From a virus, in IMG/VR virus record IMGVR_UViG_3300020202_000184, positions 1-31,111 of that record: 31,111 nucleotides of DNA; one strand, written 5' to 3'. Each line of letters opens with the position of its first letter. Position 1 is the first letter of the stretch. The translations under genes and the position numbers were made by a program. This document shows positions 22,602 through 29,077 of this stretch, in pieces. A model generated the notes under the pieces. That model was not told the DNA's origin. It ran no database searches and worked only from the letters and a program-made list of their open reading frames with translations.

Positions 22602-23489
22602 TTAATAATGATTTATGTTTTTGGTATTCCCACCATATCTTATTCTTGTTCCTACCGTGGGTTGCTTTAAGGGTAGATTGGGCGTCCCCTCTCCTTTTCT
22701 GGCTTCTTTTAACCACTCAATAGCCAGTGAAAACATTTCTTTTCTATGTTGAGGTATATTTCTTGGTGCTATTCTTGGAAGTGCTTTGTATAAGGCGATA
22801 TGAAGTACATTTTCAAGTATTAACTGACTTCTGTTGTCTCCTGCTGTCCACTTTGTTGTATCTGTTGGAACGGTTCCTGCCGCCACTGAATAAGATACAC
22901 CTACGCCCCAATAATCTTCACCATTAGTTTCATCATCGGGGAAAACATTCCTGATAGGAACATCTGCATAAGAATTATATTGGAGTATATCCTCGTGAGT
23001 GTAAATTGTAGAGGGAATTTTGCAGGTGTATACTTTGTCTTTCCACCAAACCTGATCGTCTTTAGCATAATTGCCTAAATAATCAAATTCGTCATGAGGG
23101 AGAGAGACATAATACAAATCGTATTGATTTCCTATTAAAGTCCAGTAAGCTGTTTGGGTTGCCGGATCCTGGTTAGTTCCTGCCTGGATAGCATAATAAA
23201 CCAACCCTCCTTTTGAAACTATATTATTTATTGAATAAGCGGTAGCGTTAGACCATGCAGCACCATTTAATTCTACTCTATTTTTCGCCTTGTAAGACGT
23301 AGACATAGAAAATGTAAGTGTGTCGGTAAATTCTTTTGAAAGGTCGTATTTGCTGCTTAAATAAAACTCAACTTCCTCTTTTGCTACTCTTTCAGCAAAC
23401 AAACGAATTGAAGTATCAGAACTGACAACCTGGGCTAGGTTATCAGGCATTATAATTAAATCAAAATCTTTGGATCTTAGATAAGCCAT
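22602..23489 (-). CDS. Mu gp36-like head-tail connector with CBM-like insertions
   Basis: 295 residues from the ATG at 23489 (a TTG at 23498 is an alternative). Ends (MAYLRSKDFDLIIMPDNLAQ; FAERVAKEEVEFYLSSKYDL; ILENVLHIALYKALPRIAPR; SLAIEWLKEARKGE) follow the gp36/DUF1320-type connector. The middle is inserted: W79 to W116 with AYSINNIVSKGGLVYYAIQA, and a second similar block (~134-216) ending with TTKWTAGD. These resemble CBM5/12 carbohydrate-binding repeats and are unusual in an internal connector. First gene after the tRNA-like element, 42 nt below the ATAGCATA motif. Confidence 0.65.
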   Translation of the reverse strand: MAYLRSKDFDLIIMPDNLAQVVSSDTSIRLFAERVAKEEVEFYLSSKYDLSKEFTDTLTFSMSTSYKAKNRVELNGAAWSNATAYSINNIVSKGGLVYYAIQAGTNQDPATQTAYWTLIGNQYDLYYVSLPHDEFDYLGNYAKDDQVWWKDKVYTCKIPSTIYTHEDILQYNSYADVPIRNVFPDDETNGEDYWGVGVSYSVAAGTVPTDTTKWTAGDNRSQLILENVLHIALYKALPRIAPRNIPQHRKEMFSLAIEWLKEARKGEGTPNLPLKQPTVGTRIRYGGNTKNINHY

Positions 23490-23511
23490 TGACAGCAATT
23501 TACGTCAATGG
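23486..23511. promoter_or_regulatory. 8-bp inverted repeat over the connector start codon
   Basis: CCATTGAC (23486-23493) and GTCAATGG (23504-23511) form an exact 8-bp dyad with a 10-base spacer. The ATG of the connector gene is inside one arm. In the mRNA this would fold into a hairpin that holds the start codon; as DNA it could be a repressor site. Confidence 0.5.
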
Positions 23512-23525
23512 TAAGAGGGTAAGGG

Positions 23526-23546
23526 TGGTTTATGCTATCGAAAAAA
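23526..23546. repeat. Direct repeat copy A carrying the ATAGCATA motif
   Basis: A 21-bp sequence starting TGGTTTATGCTATCG and ending in six A bases, identical to the copy at 26586-26606. On the minus strand it contains ATAGCATA (23538-23531). It lies between the end of the tRNA-like gene and the connector gene, 42 nt from that ATG. Probably a promoter for the head operon. Confidence 0.65.
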
Positions 23547-23548
23547 TA

Positions 23549-23658
23549 TGATGAGATCTGGATTTGAACCAGAGATACCGACATCCTCTCCCTGATTTTA
23601 CAGGTCATGTCGTTTGCCCATTTAGGACTTTCAGCGTCTACCGCTCCGCCATCTCATC
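23549..23658 (-). tRNA. tRNA-like gene, class II with very long variable arm, anticodon unresolved
   Basis: The minus-strand RNA has a perfect 7-bp acceptor stem (GATGAGA with TCTCATC), discriminator A, a normal T arm (TCTGG-TTCAAAT-CCAGA) and a D arm TGGCGGAGCGGTAGACGC like tRNA-Leu. The span is 110 nt, longer than usual class II tRNAs. A 6-bp stem CGACAT/ATGTCG with an inner hairpin forms a very long variable arm. The expected anticodon stem is poor: only GTCC-TAAAT-GGGC pairs. Alternatives (TAA-Leu, a CTGTAAA loop) need unpaired stems. No 3' CCA is encoded. It may be degenerate. Confidence 0.6.
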
Positions 23659-23660
23659 AC

Positions 23661-24086
23661 TTACTTAATTGTTAATTCTTCGCCTGTTAAAGCAAAGTAT
23701 AGGTTTTGGAGTTGGTGAACATGCTCTATCCAACACAATGTATAGTAAGCAGAATTTGAATTGCAGGTATATTTACCATCTTTATTTGCATAAAGAACAA
23801 TATCCCAATTGTCTAAATAATAGAAAGGATCCTCTTCGAAATCTCTAGGCTTCTTAAACCCAAATCTTCCCAACCATTCTGAGGTTAGAGAAAGTGATTT
23901 TATGTAAGGAGCCTTTGCTTCAAACATATTCCTATAAGAACATACAAATAGTTCTCTATCCCAATGCACTACACAATCCTGGGTATTTAAAGCATGTATA
24001 TAGCCATGATCACCTCCTTTAGGACGAAGAGTATGTGGATTTGCTATTTGTATTAAATTGCCTATTCTTAATTCTGAAGATTTCAT
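23661..24086 (-). CDS. Conserved Bacteroidota phage protein of unknown function
   Basis: 141 residues. MKSSELRIGNLIQIANPHTL; LTSEWLGRFGFKK; and the C-terminal HVHQLQNLYFALTGEELTIK. This start (ELRIGNL) and end (HVHQLQNLYFALTGEEL) are characteristic of a family common in Bacteroidota phages and mobile elements. No biochemical role known to me. It lies between terminase and tRNA. Confidence 0.65.
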   Translation of the reverse strand: MKSSELRIGNLIQIANPHTLRPKGGDHGYIHALNTQDCVVHWDRELFVCSYRNMFEAKAPYIKSLSLTSEWLGRFGFKKPRDFEEDPFYYLDNWDIVLYANKDGKYTCNSNSAYYTLCWIEHVHQLQNLYFALTGEELTIK

Positions 24087-24095
24087 ATTAATAAT

Positions 24096-24287
24096 TCAAA
24101 ATATTTTCTTAAACCAAGGTTTCTTATTTTCACTTATTATCTCATTATTGATTTTCTCTGCGTCTTCTTCTGTCACCCATCTAAGGTTTCCATAGCCTGT
24201 ATTTATTAGAACTCTTTTCTCCTTGTTTTCCAATGTTAAGATTAAACCCTTCTTTGAATCGAAATATAATTCTGTTACCCTCTGCAT
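24096..24287 (-). CDS. Hypothetical protein
   Basis: 63 residues, MQRVTELYFDSKKGLILTLE then NKEKRVLINTGYGNLRWVTE: beta-hairpin-rich with a Lys-rich, aromatic C-terminus (SENKKPWFKKIF). It is separated from the large terminase gene by 81 bp. That gap holds no further gene that I can see. Function unknown. Confidence 0.5.
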   Translation of the reverse strand: MQRVTELYFDSKKGLILTLENKEKRVLINTGYGNLRWVTEEDAEKINNEIISENKKPWFKKIF

Positions 24288-24368
24288 ATTAATAATTTGT
24301 TTTAACTGATCTTTGGTGAATAATAGATTTGTAGGAATTGCCTCCCTTTCCGGAAACTAAGATAATAA

Positions 24369-25844
24369 CTAATAACTATTCTTGCTAACATTTTTACCAA
24401 TAGTTACATTAAAAGTCTTTCCACCACGCTGATATTTTAAATATTCCTCGTGGAAAGTATTCGCTAAAAAATACCTGGTTAAATCTACAAAGTGCCCATA
24501 AGGTTGATAGGTCACTTTTGTAATGGGATCTGTTTCGGTCTTCTTATCTACCAGCCCGTTTTTATCTTCCTTGGTATTTTCGTAATCCAGAATAGCTGTT
24601 CGGCATTTCTTGTCCACACCAAAAGTCATCCCAGGTATTTCCCCATCAAGTATTGAGTTAAAAAAGTCTGCTGACATTCTTACCGAAGGATTTGATTTTG
24701 TCGTTCTCCTTTCCGGCTTGAATTCTTTTAATCCATTCATTATTAACCTGAACATATCATCTCCCGCCTCTAGTTTAACATCTTCTTTTTGAGAAGTAGC
24801 ATCACCGCCTATGTATAACTTTCCTTTGTGTCCCCATTCTGTTAATTTTCTTGAAATCTCTCTGCACATCCAGCTGGTTTTATTGTTAGGATTCTTAGCG
24901 GCTATGTGATAAATCATTCTTGGGCTTTTCTGATCTCTTCCTACCTGAAAGAATCCACACGGGAAATATGGATTAACGTTTTCATCAAAGAACAAATAAA
25001 TAGCTTGTTCCGGGTCGTAAGGATAATCCCCCGTATGAACTTCACTCTTCCAGCACTTAAGGAACTCACCCCCGAATACTACTTTCCCCCACTCTCCTAA
25101 TACGTTTACTTTGTAACTGTTATTGTTTTTAGTTCTCAGGCCTTCATATTCTGAAATCAGATTTTCGTCCCGGTATCCATACGTTCCGCAAGGACTGCCG
25201 ACTATCCAATAATTATCCAAGTACATAGTTCGGATTAAAACCACCTTCCCACAGGTTGATCTTTTGACAAATGACTCTTCTGAGGGTAACTTATACTCAG
25301 TATCTACAAACTCATATGTATCTACCAGTTCCTTTTTAACCCAACTGTTTTCGTCTACCGGATTCCAAGATGCGAATATCTTTTGGCCTTCTATCCCTCT
25401 TAAGGATAAATTAAACTGCTCATACTCCGCCTGCTCAAAATGGTTAAGTTCGTCCAGGTACACATATTTATAGGATTCTATACCTTTGGCCTTCTCTTCA
25501 TCATCTAATCCCTTTAACACTATTTCCCGCTCGTCTCCTGCTTGAGTATTGCACATATATTTCCTGTCCAGTTTTTTGAAAACAGGATTTAAATACATGC
25601 TATCTATTGCGAGATTAAAGGATTTTTTAAGCGTGGTAGGAATTATGGTAGACTCTTTTCTAAAAGCTATTGTATTGGCTTCTTTAATAAAACACTCCTT
25701 AACCAATATCTGACATATAGAAATAGTTTTTGAGGATGACTTACCGCCATACACTAGGATTATTCTAATAGAGTTATCCTTGATTAACGAGTTGAGAATA
25801 AAATAAAGTGGATTAAACCATTTTTTGTCGAACCTGACTGCCAT
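24369..25844 (-). CDS. terL: Terminase large subunit
   Basis: 491 residues. ATPase: Walker A GGKSSSKT (33-40), Walker B YVYLDE (127-132), coupling motif SWNP (159-162). Nuclease: D287 in LFFDENVNPY, D348 in YIGGDATS and D454 in GHFVDLTRYF give the three-acid RNase H-type site. The motor cuts concatemers and drives DNA into the head. Directly follows the small subunit gene, one base between. The C-terminus is Lys-rich, as usual for portal contact. Confidence 0.92.
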   Translation of the reverse strand: MAVRFDKKWFNPLYFILNSLIKDNSIRIILVYGGKSSSKTISICQILVKECFIKEANTIAFRKESTIIPTTLKKSFNLAIDSMYLNPVFKKLDRKYMCNTQAGDEREIVLKGLDDEEKAKGIESYKYVYLDELNHFEQAEYEQFNLSLRGIEGQKIFASWNPVDENSWVKKELVDTYEFVDTEYKLPSEESFVKRSTCGKVVLIRTMYLDNYWIVGSPCGTYGYRDENLISEYEGLRTKNNNSYKVNVLGEWGKVVFGGEFLKCWKSEVHTGDYPYDPEQAIYLFFDENVNPYFPCGFFQVGRDQKSPRMIYHIAAKNPNNKTSWMCREISRKLTEWGHKGKLYIGGDATSQKEDVKLEAGDDMFRLIMNGLKEFKPERRTTKSNPSVRMSADFFNSILDGEIPGMTFGVDKKCRTAILDYENTKEDKNGLVDKKTETDPITKVTYQPYGHFVDLTRYFLANTFHEEYLKYQRGGKTFNVTIGKNVSKNSY

Positions 25845-26300
25845 TTACTCATATGTTTCATCCGCAAGGTCTTTGCCTATTTTATTTACAGACATCTCCT
25901 TTTTATCCGCCAATCCTAGGTCACGAGATATAATATTGGCATTTAAAAATCCTGCTGCTGCGCCTGTAAATTTCTGATTGTATATAGTTTCCTCTATCAT
26001 GGTTATGACAGTATTAAAATCTTTTTCATCTTCTCTTAGTTGGTTCCTAAATATTTTAAAATACTGTGTATTACATCCTAGGTAAAGGCACAATCCATGC
26101 ATTGTAAAAGCCCTCATTTTAGGAATATGCACCTCATCTGCATCCTTTCCTTTAAAGTCTATTTCTATTAATGGGTTATTTTCACACCATTCAAAGTATT
26201 CGCAAGCTGCCTCCCATAGTAATTCAGGAGTAGTAAATAACTTATCCCTGCCGTGTTTACTTCTTAGTTTCCAGAATTGATTTCCGTGTGGAGCTGCCAT
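25845..26300 (-). CDS. terS: Terminase small subunit (GP3 DNA-packaging type)
   Basis: 151 residues. MAAPHGNQFWKLRSKHGRDK; TTPELLWEAACEYFEWCENN; AFTMHGLCLYLGCNTQYFKI; FTGAAAGFLNANIISRDLGL ADKKE. These are the hallmark segments of the GP3-package/small-terminase family. It recognises phage DNA for packaging. Starts 4 nt after the XRE gene, stops 1 nt before the large subunit gene. Confidence 0.88.
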   Translation of the reverse strand: MAAPHGNQFWKLRSKHGRDKLFTTPELLWEAACEYFEWCENNPLIEIDFKGKDADEVHIPKMRAFTMHGLCLYLGCNTQYFKIFRNQLREDEKDFNTVITMIEETIYNQKFTGAAAGFLNANIISRDLGLADKKEMSVNKIGKDLADETYE

Positions 26301-26304
26301 GTAT

Positions 26305-26520
26305 TCAGTAAATTAAAATTTTAAGTTCTTTCTTTATTAAATCATCAATTGGAACATTAAAATAATTAGAAACCTTTTCTACTGTTTTTAATGACGGTTC
26401 CGCCCTCCCTGCTTCATATGCCTGTAGCAGGCTTCTTTTAATTCCTATTGCTTCGGCTAAACTCTCCTGTGTCATTGCCTTTCTCATTCTAAGTATTCGT
26501 ATGTTTTGCCTTAGAAACAT
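26305..26520 (-). CDS. XRE-family helix-turn-helix regulator
   Basis: 71 residues: MTQESLAEAIGIKRSLLQAY EAGRAEPSLKTVEKVSNYFN is a textbook XRE HTH (~15-55), with a C-terminal VPIDDLIKKELKIL hook. There is no second domain. It is the first gene of the packaging operon and sits directly behind two palindromes (26524-26552), so self-regulation and control of terminase genes are likely. This is inference. Confidence 0.8.
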   Translation of the reverse strand: MFLRQNIRILRMRKAMTQESLAEAIGIKRSLLQAYEAGRAEPSLKTVEKVSNYFNVPIDDLIKKELKILIY

Positions 26521-26523
26521 AAT

Positions 26524-26552
26524 GTTAAAATTTTTAACGTTCCTTGTGGAAC
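26524..26552. promoter_or_regulatory. Two adjacent palindromes in front of the XRE gene
   Basis: GTTAAAATTTTTAAC (26524-26538) is a perfect 15-bp dyad (7-bp arms, one central base). It is followed directly by GTTCCTTGTGGAAC (26539-26552; 5-bp arms, 4-bp spacer). They begin 4 bp upstream of the XRE ATG at 26520. Likely operators for the XRE protein; the RNA could also fold here. Confidence 0.6.
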
Positions 26553-26567
26553 ACTTAATTTACGAAA

Positions 26568-26606
26568 TATGCTATTTAACTGAGTTGGTTTATGCTATCG
26601 AAAAAA
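26568..26606 (-). promoter_or_regulatory. Doubled ATAGCATA motif and direct-repeat copy B
   Basis: TATGCTAT occurs at 26568-26575 and 26591-26598 on the plus strand, 23 bp apart, reading ATAGCATA on the minus strand. The second lies inside the 21-bp repeat 26586-26606 identical to 23526-23546. The nearer copy is 48 nt from the XRE ATG. Probably promoter core or activator sites for the packaging operon. Confidence 0.55.
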
Positions 26607-26680
26607 ATCCTATTTCTCTATTCATTTACCTTTAATCTGGTATCGCCTAATTTCAATAATTTCGAATCTTTTCACTCAAA

Positions 26681-26716
26681 TTATAAGGTCAGTGTCTTAT
26701 AAGATGGGGTTATAAG
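26681..26716. repeat. Three TTATAAG repeats
   Basis: TTATAAG occurs at 26681-26687, 26697-26703 and 26710-26716; the middle one is part of the palindrome CTTATAAG. Spacing is 16 and 13 bp. They lie in the 213-bp gap between the XRE gene and the next upstream gene. Possible binding sites; chance cannot be excluded. Confidence 0.35.
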
Positions 26717-26733
26717 GATCGCTTTGTTAAGTC

Positions 26734-26949
26734 CTACTTTACCGAGTCGATTAACTTCATTAATTTACCTGCTTCATGTGGTCTTAAATCACCATTGGCA
26801 AAGCCTTCTGCGGTTTTAGTTTTTAGTTCCTCCTTATATGCGTTAAGGTATTCGTCCAAAACTTTTTCTATTTCGGGACCGTCCAGTGTTTTAGCTTGGG
26901 CCAGTCTCATTAATTTTAACTTTTTGTTTTTCTTAATTACTGATAGCAT
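26734..26949 (-). CDS. Hypothetical helical protein
   Basis: 71 residues: MLSVIKKNKKLKLMRLAQAK followed by GPEIEKVLDEYLNAYKEELK. Helical and Lys-rich, with the end DLRPHEAGKLMKLIDSVK. No family recognised. Last gene of the early block before a 213-bp regulatory gap. Confidence 0.5.
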   Translation of the reverse strand: MLSVIKKNKKLKLMRLAQAKTLDGPEIEKVLDEYLNAYKEELKTKTAEGFANGDLRPHEAGKLMKLIDSVK

Positions 26950-26952
26950 ACA

Positions 26953-27153
26953 TTAAAATGTTTCTGGTTTCTGAGGATTTGAAAGTCCTTCGTATGGAAT
27001 CGGGTTCCCTGTATTGATTGTTAAGGTGGCTTCTACTTTCTCATGCCCGCAAGATCTGCACCTGATTAAATATTCGTTAGCTCTCCAGACCTTCTCGTAT
27101 CTGGAAGACCTGCATTTACTGCATTCTTTTTCTTCATTAACTTGTATATACAT
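26953..27153 (-). CDS. Small zinc-ribbon protein
   Basis: 66 residues with two CxxC knuckles: CSKC (residues ~11-14) and CRSC (~32-35). A 17-residue linker (RSSRYEKVWRANEYLIR) separates them, the typical zinc-ribbon arrangement. The tail is Pro/Asn-rich. Could bind nucleic acid or a protein partner; no named family. Confidence 0.6.
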   Translation of the reverse strand: MYIQVNEEKECSKCRSSRYEKVWRANEYLIRCRSCGHEKVEATLTINTGNPIPYEGLSNPQKPETF

Positions 27154-27155
27154 CT

Positions 27156-27329
27156 TTACTTTTTGTTTTGGGTAAGAATTGCCATAAAGAAACCGCCTTT
27201 TGTTCTCCAGCGAGCTACTGGCCTTGAAGTTATAATATCTATTTTTTCATATTGCCAGATCATTCCATATTCTGGACGATAATCGAACCACCAATCCATC
27301 TCCCTGTTTCTTTGTTCTGTCTCTTTCAT
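27156..27329 (-). CDS. Small Trp-rich protein
   Basis: 57 residues: MKETEQRNREMDWWFDYRPE, YGMIWQYEKIDIITSRPVAR, WRTKGGFFMAILTQNKK. It has five Trp residues and fills a gap that would otherwise be empty between 27153 and 27334. Starts 4 nt after the upstream gene's stop and ends 2 nt before the next gene's start. Function unknown. Confidence 0.55.
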   Translation of the reverse strand: MKETEQRNREMDWWFDYRPEYGMIWQYEKIDIITSRPVARWRTKGGFFMAILTQNKK

Positions 27330-27333
27330 AAAA

Positions 27334-27534
27334 TTAGTTCTGGTAAAGTTTATATCTCACCTGGTTCATTTCTAGTTCTTTGATAACCTGTTTGTTTATC
27401 CTGCTTTGGTTTTCCCTCCATTCCAGATTGTTTTTATTGATTTTAATCTGTAAACTGATTTGAATAGTTAGAACTACTATTGAGAGATTGTTAATTACTG
27501 CCAGAATTATTAAGAGCGTTATTTCATCTATCAT
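27334..27534 (-). CDS. Small membrane protein with coiled tail
   Basis: 66 residues: N-terminal membrane span (~5-30, EITLLIILAVINNLSIVVLT) then a charged helical part (NKNNLEWRENQSRINKQVIK). Single span with cytoplasmic or periplasmic helix. It is compatible with an early accessory or Rz-like role but far from the lysis genes. Unknown. Confidence 0.5.
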   Translation of the reverse strand: MIDEITLLIILAVINNLSIVVLTIQISLQIKINKNNLEWRENQSRINKQVIKELEMNQVRYKLYQN

Positions 27535-27537
27535 TAC

Positions 27538-27963
27538 TTACTCCTTTCCTAGGTTTATTCCGAACTCTCCCATTGCTGGGTCCAGGGGTAATACTTCATC
27601 TAAAATACTTATTGCATTTGCTGGAATGTTGAAAGCGTCATTGTCGTGAACTTCCTTGCTGAGATTTTTCCACATCCAATTTAATGCACTCCTTACCTCT
27701 TCCAATTTCTCCTTATCCAGTACTACCAGATTGGTTTCTACAGGGTACGGAGCAGAAAGAATTGATTCCATGACCTTTTCAGGGCCACTATCATCATACG
27801 AATGATCTGCGTGGGCTTTACAAATCCTCTTCTGTTCTTCTAAAAGAGTTGTAATGAATTTTTCTAACTCGTCGATAAAATACTCCCTGTCGTGCCAGTT
27901 TGATCTTGGTTGCTGGTTTTCGTCAAATTCCCAGTGATCAGTTACAAATTGTCTTATCTTCAT
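27538..27963 (-). CDS. Hypothetical early protein
   Basis: 141 residues from ATG at 27963, preceded by AAGGAGGAATAG, a good Shine-Dalgarno match; the frame is open to 28014 but that start lies inside the upstream gene. Contains an acidic helix (FIDELEKFITTLLEEQKRIC), a CKAHADHSYDD motif and EEVRSALNWMWKNLSKEVHD. No known family. Confidence 0.5.
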   Translation of the reverse strand: MKIRQFVTDHWEFDENQQPRSNWHDREYFIDELEKFITTLLEEQKRICKAHADHSYDDSGPEKVMESILSAPYPVETNLVVLDKEKLEEVRSALNWMWKNLSKEVHDNDAFNIPANAISILDEVLPLDPAMGEFGINLGKE

Positions 27964-27989
27964 ATTTAAACTATTCCTCCTTTTCTTAA

Positions 27990-28376
27990 TTATAAATTGT
28001 TTTCTCGTTTCCAAGTTTCTAAGTCAGGGCAGTGTACGCCACATAAATCTGTAGTGAAGGGCTTCATGCGATTCTTTGCCCCTGCTTCAAAGGCTTTATC
28101 TATCAAACCTTTCAGTCTCGAAATTTCCTGATCCTTTCTATCTATAATATCATGTCCGTGTTCCTGAAGAATTTTGTAATATTCTTTATACTTATTTATC
28201 TCGGATTCTTTTTCGGAGAGTTGGGACAAACTATAATCATCCAGTAGTTCTACCAAATCCCTGAATTTATGCTCACCTATATAATCTTCCATCCATAATT
28301 GATCAGTTAAGTCAAGGCTATACCCTTGTTCTCTTACTAACCATTTTCCAATTTCTTGTAGTTTCTTTTCTTCCAT
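27990..28376 (-). CDS. Hypothetical coiled-coil protein
   Basis: 128 residues. MEEKKLQEIGKWLVREQGYS; a central charged helix (LSQLSEKESEINKYKEYYKI; IIDRKDQEISRLKGLIDKAF), then AKNRMKPFTTDLCGVHCPDL with Cys/His at the C-terminus. Overlaps no real gene if the next gene starts at 27963. Unknown function. Confidence 0.5.
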   Translation of the reverse strand: MEEKKLQEIGKWLVREQGYSLDLTDQLWMEDYIGEHKFRDLVELLDDYSLSQLSEKESEINKYKEYYKILQEHGHDIIDRKDQEISRLKGLIDKAFEAGAKNRMKPFTTDLCGVHCPDLETWKRENNL

Positions 28377-28379
28377 AAT

Positions 28380-28600
28380 GATTAACCTTTGATTAAAATT
28401 TTATAGAAAATGTTTGGTTTGTTAAATCCTTCACTTCATACCACCATTTCTTTTTGCACTTTTCGCATTGGATTACCTTTATCTGGGTATCTGCTGCCAT
28501 TTTATGATTACAGAATGTTTGTACTATCCATTTCATATTACTCTAACATTTTCTTTAATTGATCTAGGTAAGCGATTGCCTTTGATTAACCTTTGATTAA
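28380..28600. repeat. 17-bp direct repeat GATTAACCTTTGATTAA
   Basis: Exact copies at 28380-28396 and 28584-28600. Each overlaps the stop region of one of two tandem small genes. A matching 18-bp repeat (CCATTTCATATTACTCTA) marks both starts (~28529 and ~28749). The unit looks like a duplicated gene frame. Confidence 0.55.
28393..28536 (-). CDS. Small Cys/His protein, tandem unit 1
   Basis: 47 residues: MKWIVQTFCNHKMAADTQIK, VIQCEKCKKKWWYEVKDLTN, QTFSIKF. CNH and CEKC give a possible zinc knuckle. It shares its ATG context and stop-region repeat with the 28586-28756 gene. Unknown function; a small nucleic-acid-binding protein is possible. Confidence 0.45.
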   Translation of the reverse strand: MKWIVQTFCNHKMAADTQIKVIQCEKCKKKWWYEVKDLTNQTFSIKF

Positions 28601-28756
28601 TAATTCAGCTTGTTTCTTAGCCTCTTCAATAGACTCATAAGTTGCTATTTTCTTACCTTTTATATACAGGTAATAGTTCCCGGTTAAAAATCCTTCTTTT
28701 ATTTTGAAGTCTCCGGAAGAATAAATTCCCGATTTCTTATCATATAGCCATTTCAT
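28586..28756 (-). CDS. Small protein, tandem unit 2
   Basis: 56 residues: MKWLYDKKSGIYSSGDFKIK, EGFLTGNYYLYIKGKKIATY, ESIEEAKKQAELLIKG. An alpha+beta fold with a strand-strand-helix tail (KKIATYESIEEAKKQAELLI). The pattern W...SGIYSSGDFKI..G.....YLYI.GKKIATYESIEEAK is typical of small phage KTSC/DUF-like beta proteins; no name given. Same MKW start as unit 1. Confidence 0.5.
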   Translation of the reverse strand: MKWLYDKKSGIYSSGDFKIKEGFLTGNYYLYIKGKKIATYESIEEAKKQAELLIKG

Positions 28757-28783
28757 ATTACTCTACAGTGGTTAAAATTCTGA

Positions 28784-29035
28784 TTAAATACTCTTGCCTC
28801 CTGAGTAAGCAGCGAACAAATATTCTTTCCCTTTCTTGGTTAGGGTCCAGTTTTTTGTTACTAAGCCAAGTTCTTCCAGAATACATTTTGCGGTGTGTCC
28901 TGTCTTGTAACCAGTGGCACACTTTAGGAGTGAATTGCTCACCACTTCTCTTTTAGTGACTCCTTGCCCAAAGTTTGCATTTCCGAACACTTCGGTTAGT
29001 TCTTCTTCTTTTACAATTTCTTCTACTGAGTACAT
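28784..29035 (-). CDS. Hypothetical winged-helix-like protein
   Basis: 83 residues: MYSVEEIVKEEELTEVFGNA, NFGQGVTKREVVSNSLLKCA, TGYKTGHTAKCILEELGLVT, KNWTLTKKGKEYLFAAYSGG. TGHTAKCILEELGLV plus a wing (NWTLTKKGKEYLF) looks like a winged-helix fold. It resembles a small family of Bacteroidota phage proteins. Possibly a regulator. Confidence 0.55.
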   Translation of the reverse strand: MYSVEEIVKEEELTEVFGNANFGQGVTKREVVSNSLLKCATGYKTGHTAKCILEELGLVTKNWTLTKKGKEYLFAAYSGGKSI

Positions 29036-29077
29036 ATTAATTCTCCTGTATCTTTGTTTTAGCTTCGGATAGACTGA

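Noticed and set aside
23526-23658. tRNA end plus direct repeat as a phage attachment site
   Set aside because: The repeat is outside the tRNA 3' end, its partner lies before a regulator gene, no integrase is present, and spacing to start codons fits a promoter role better.
23549-23658. Group I intron in the tRNA anticodon loop
   Set aside because: The extra length is only some 20-25 nt, far too short for a self-splicing intron.
26943-26950. Another ATAGCATA occurrence
   Set aside because: It lies across a start codon (ATG CTA TC) in the opposite orientation to the promoter-like copies, so likely coincidental.
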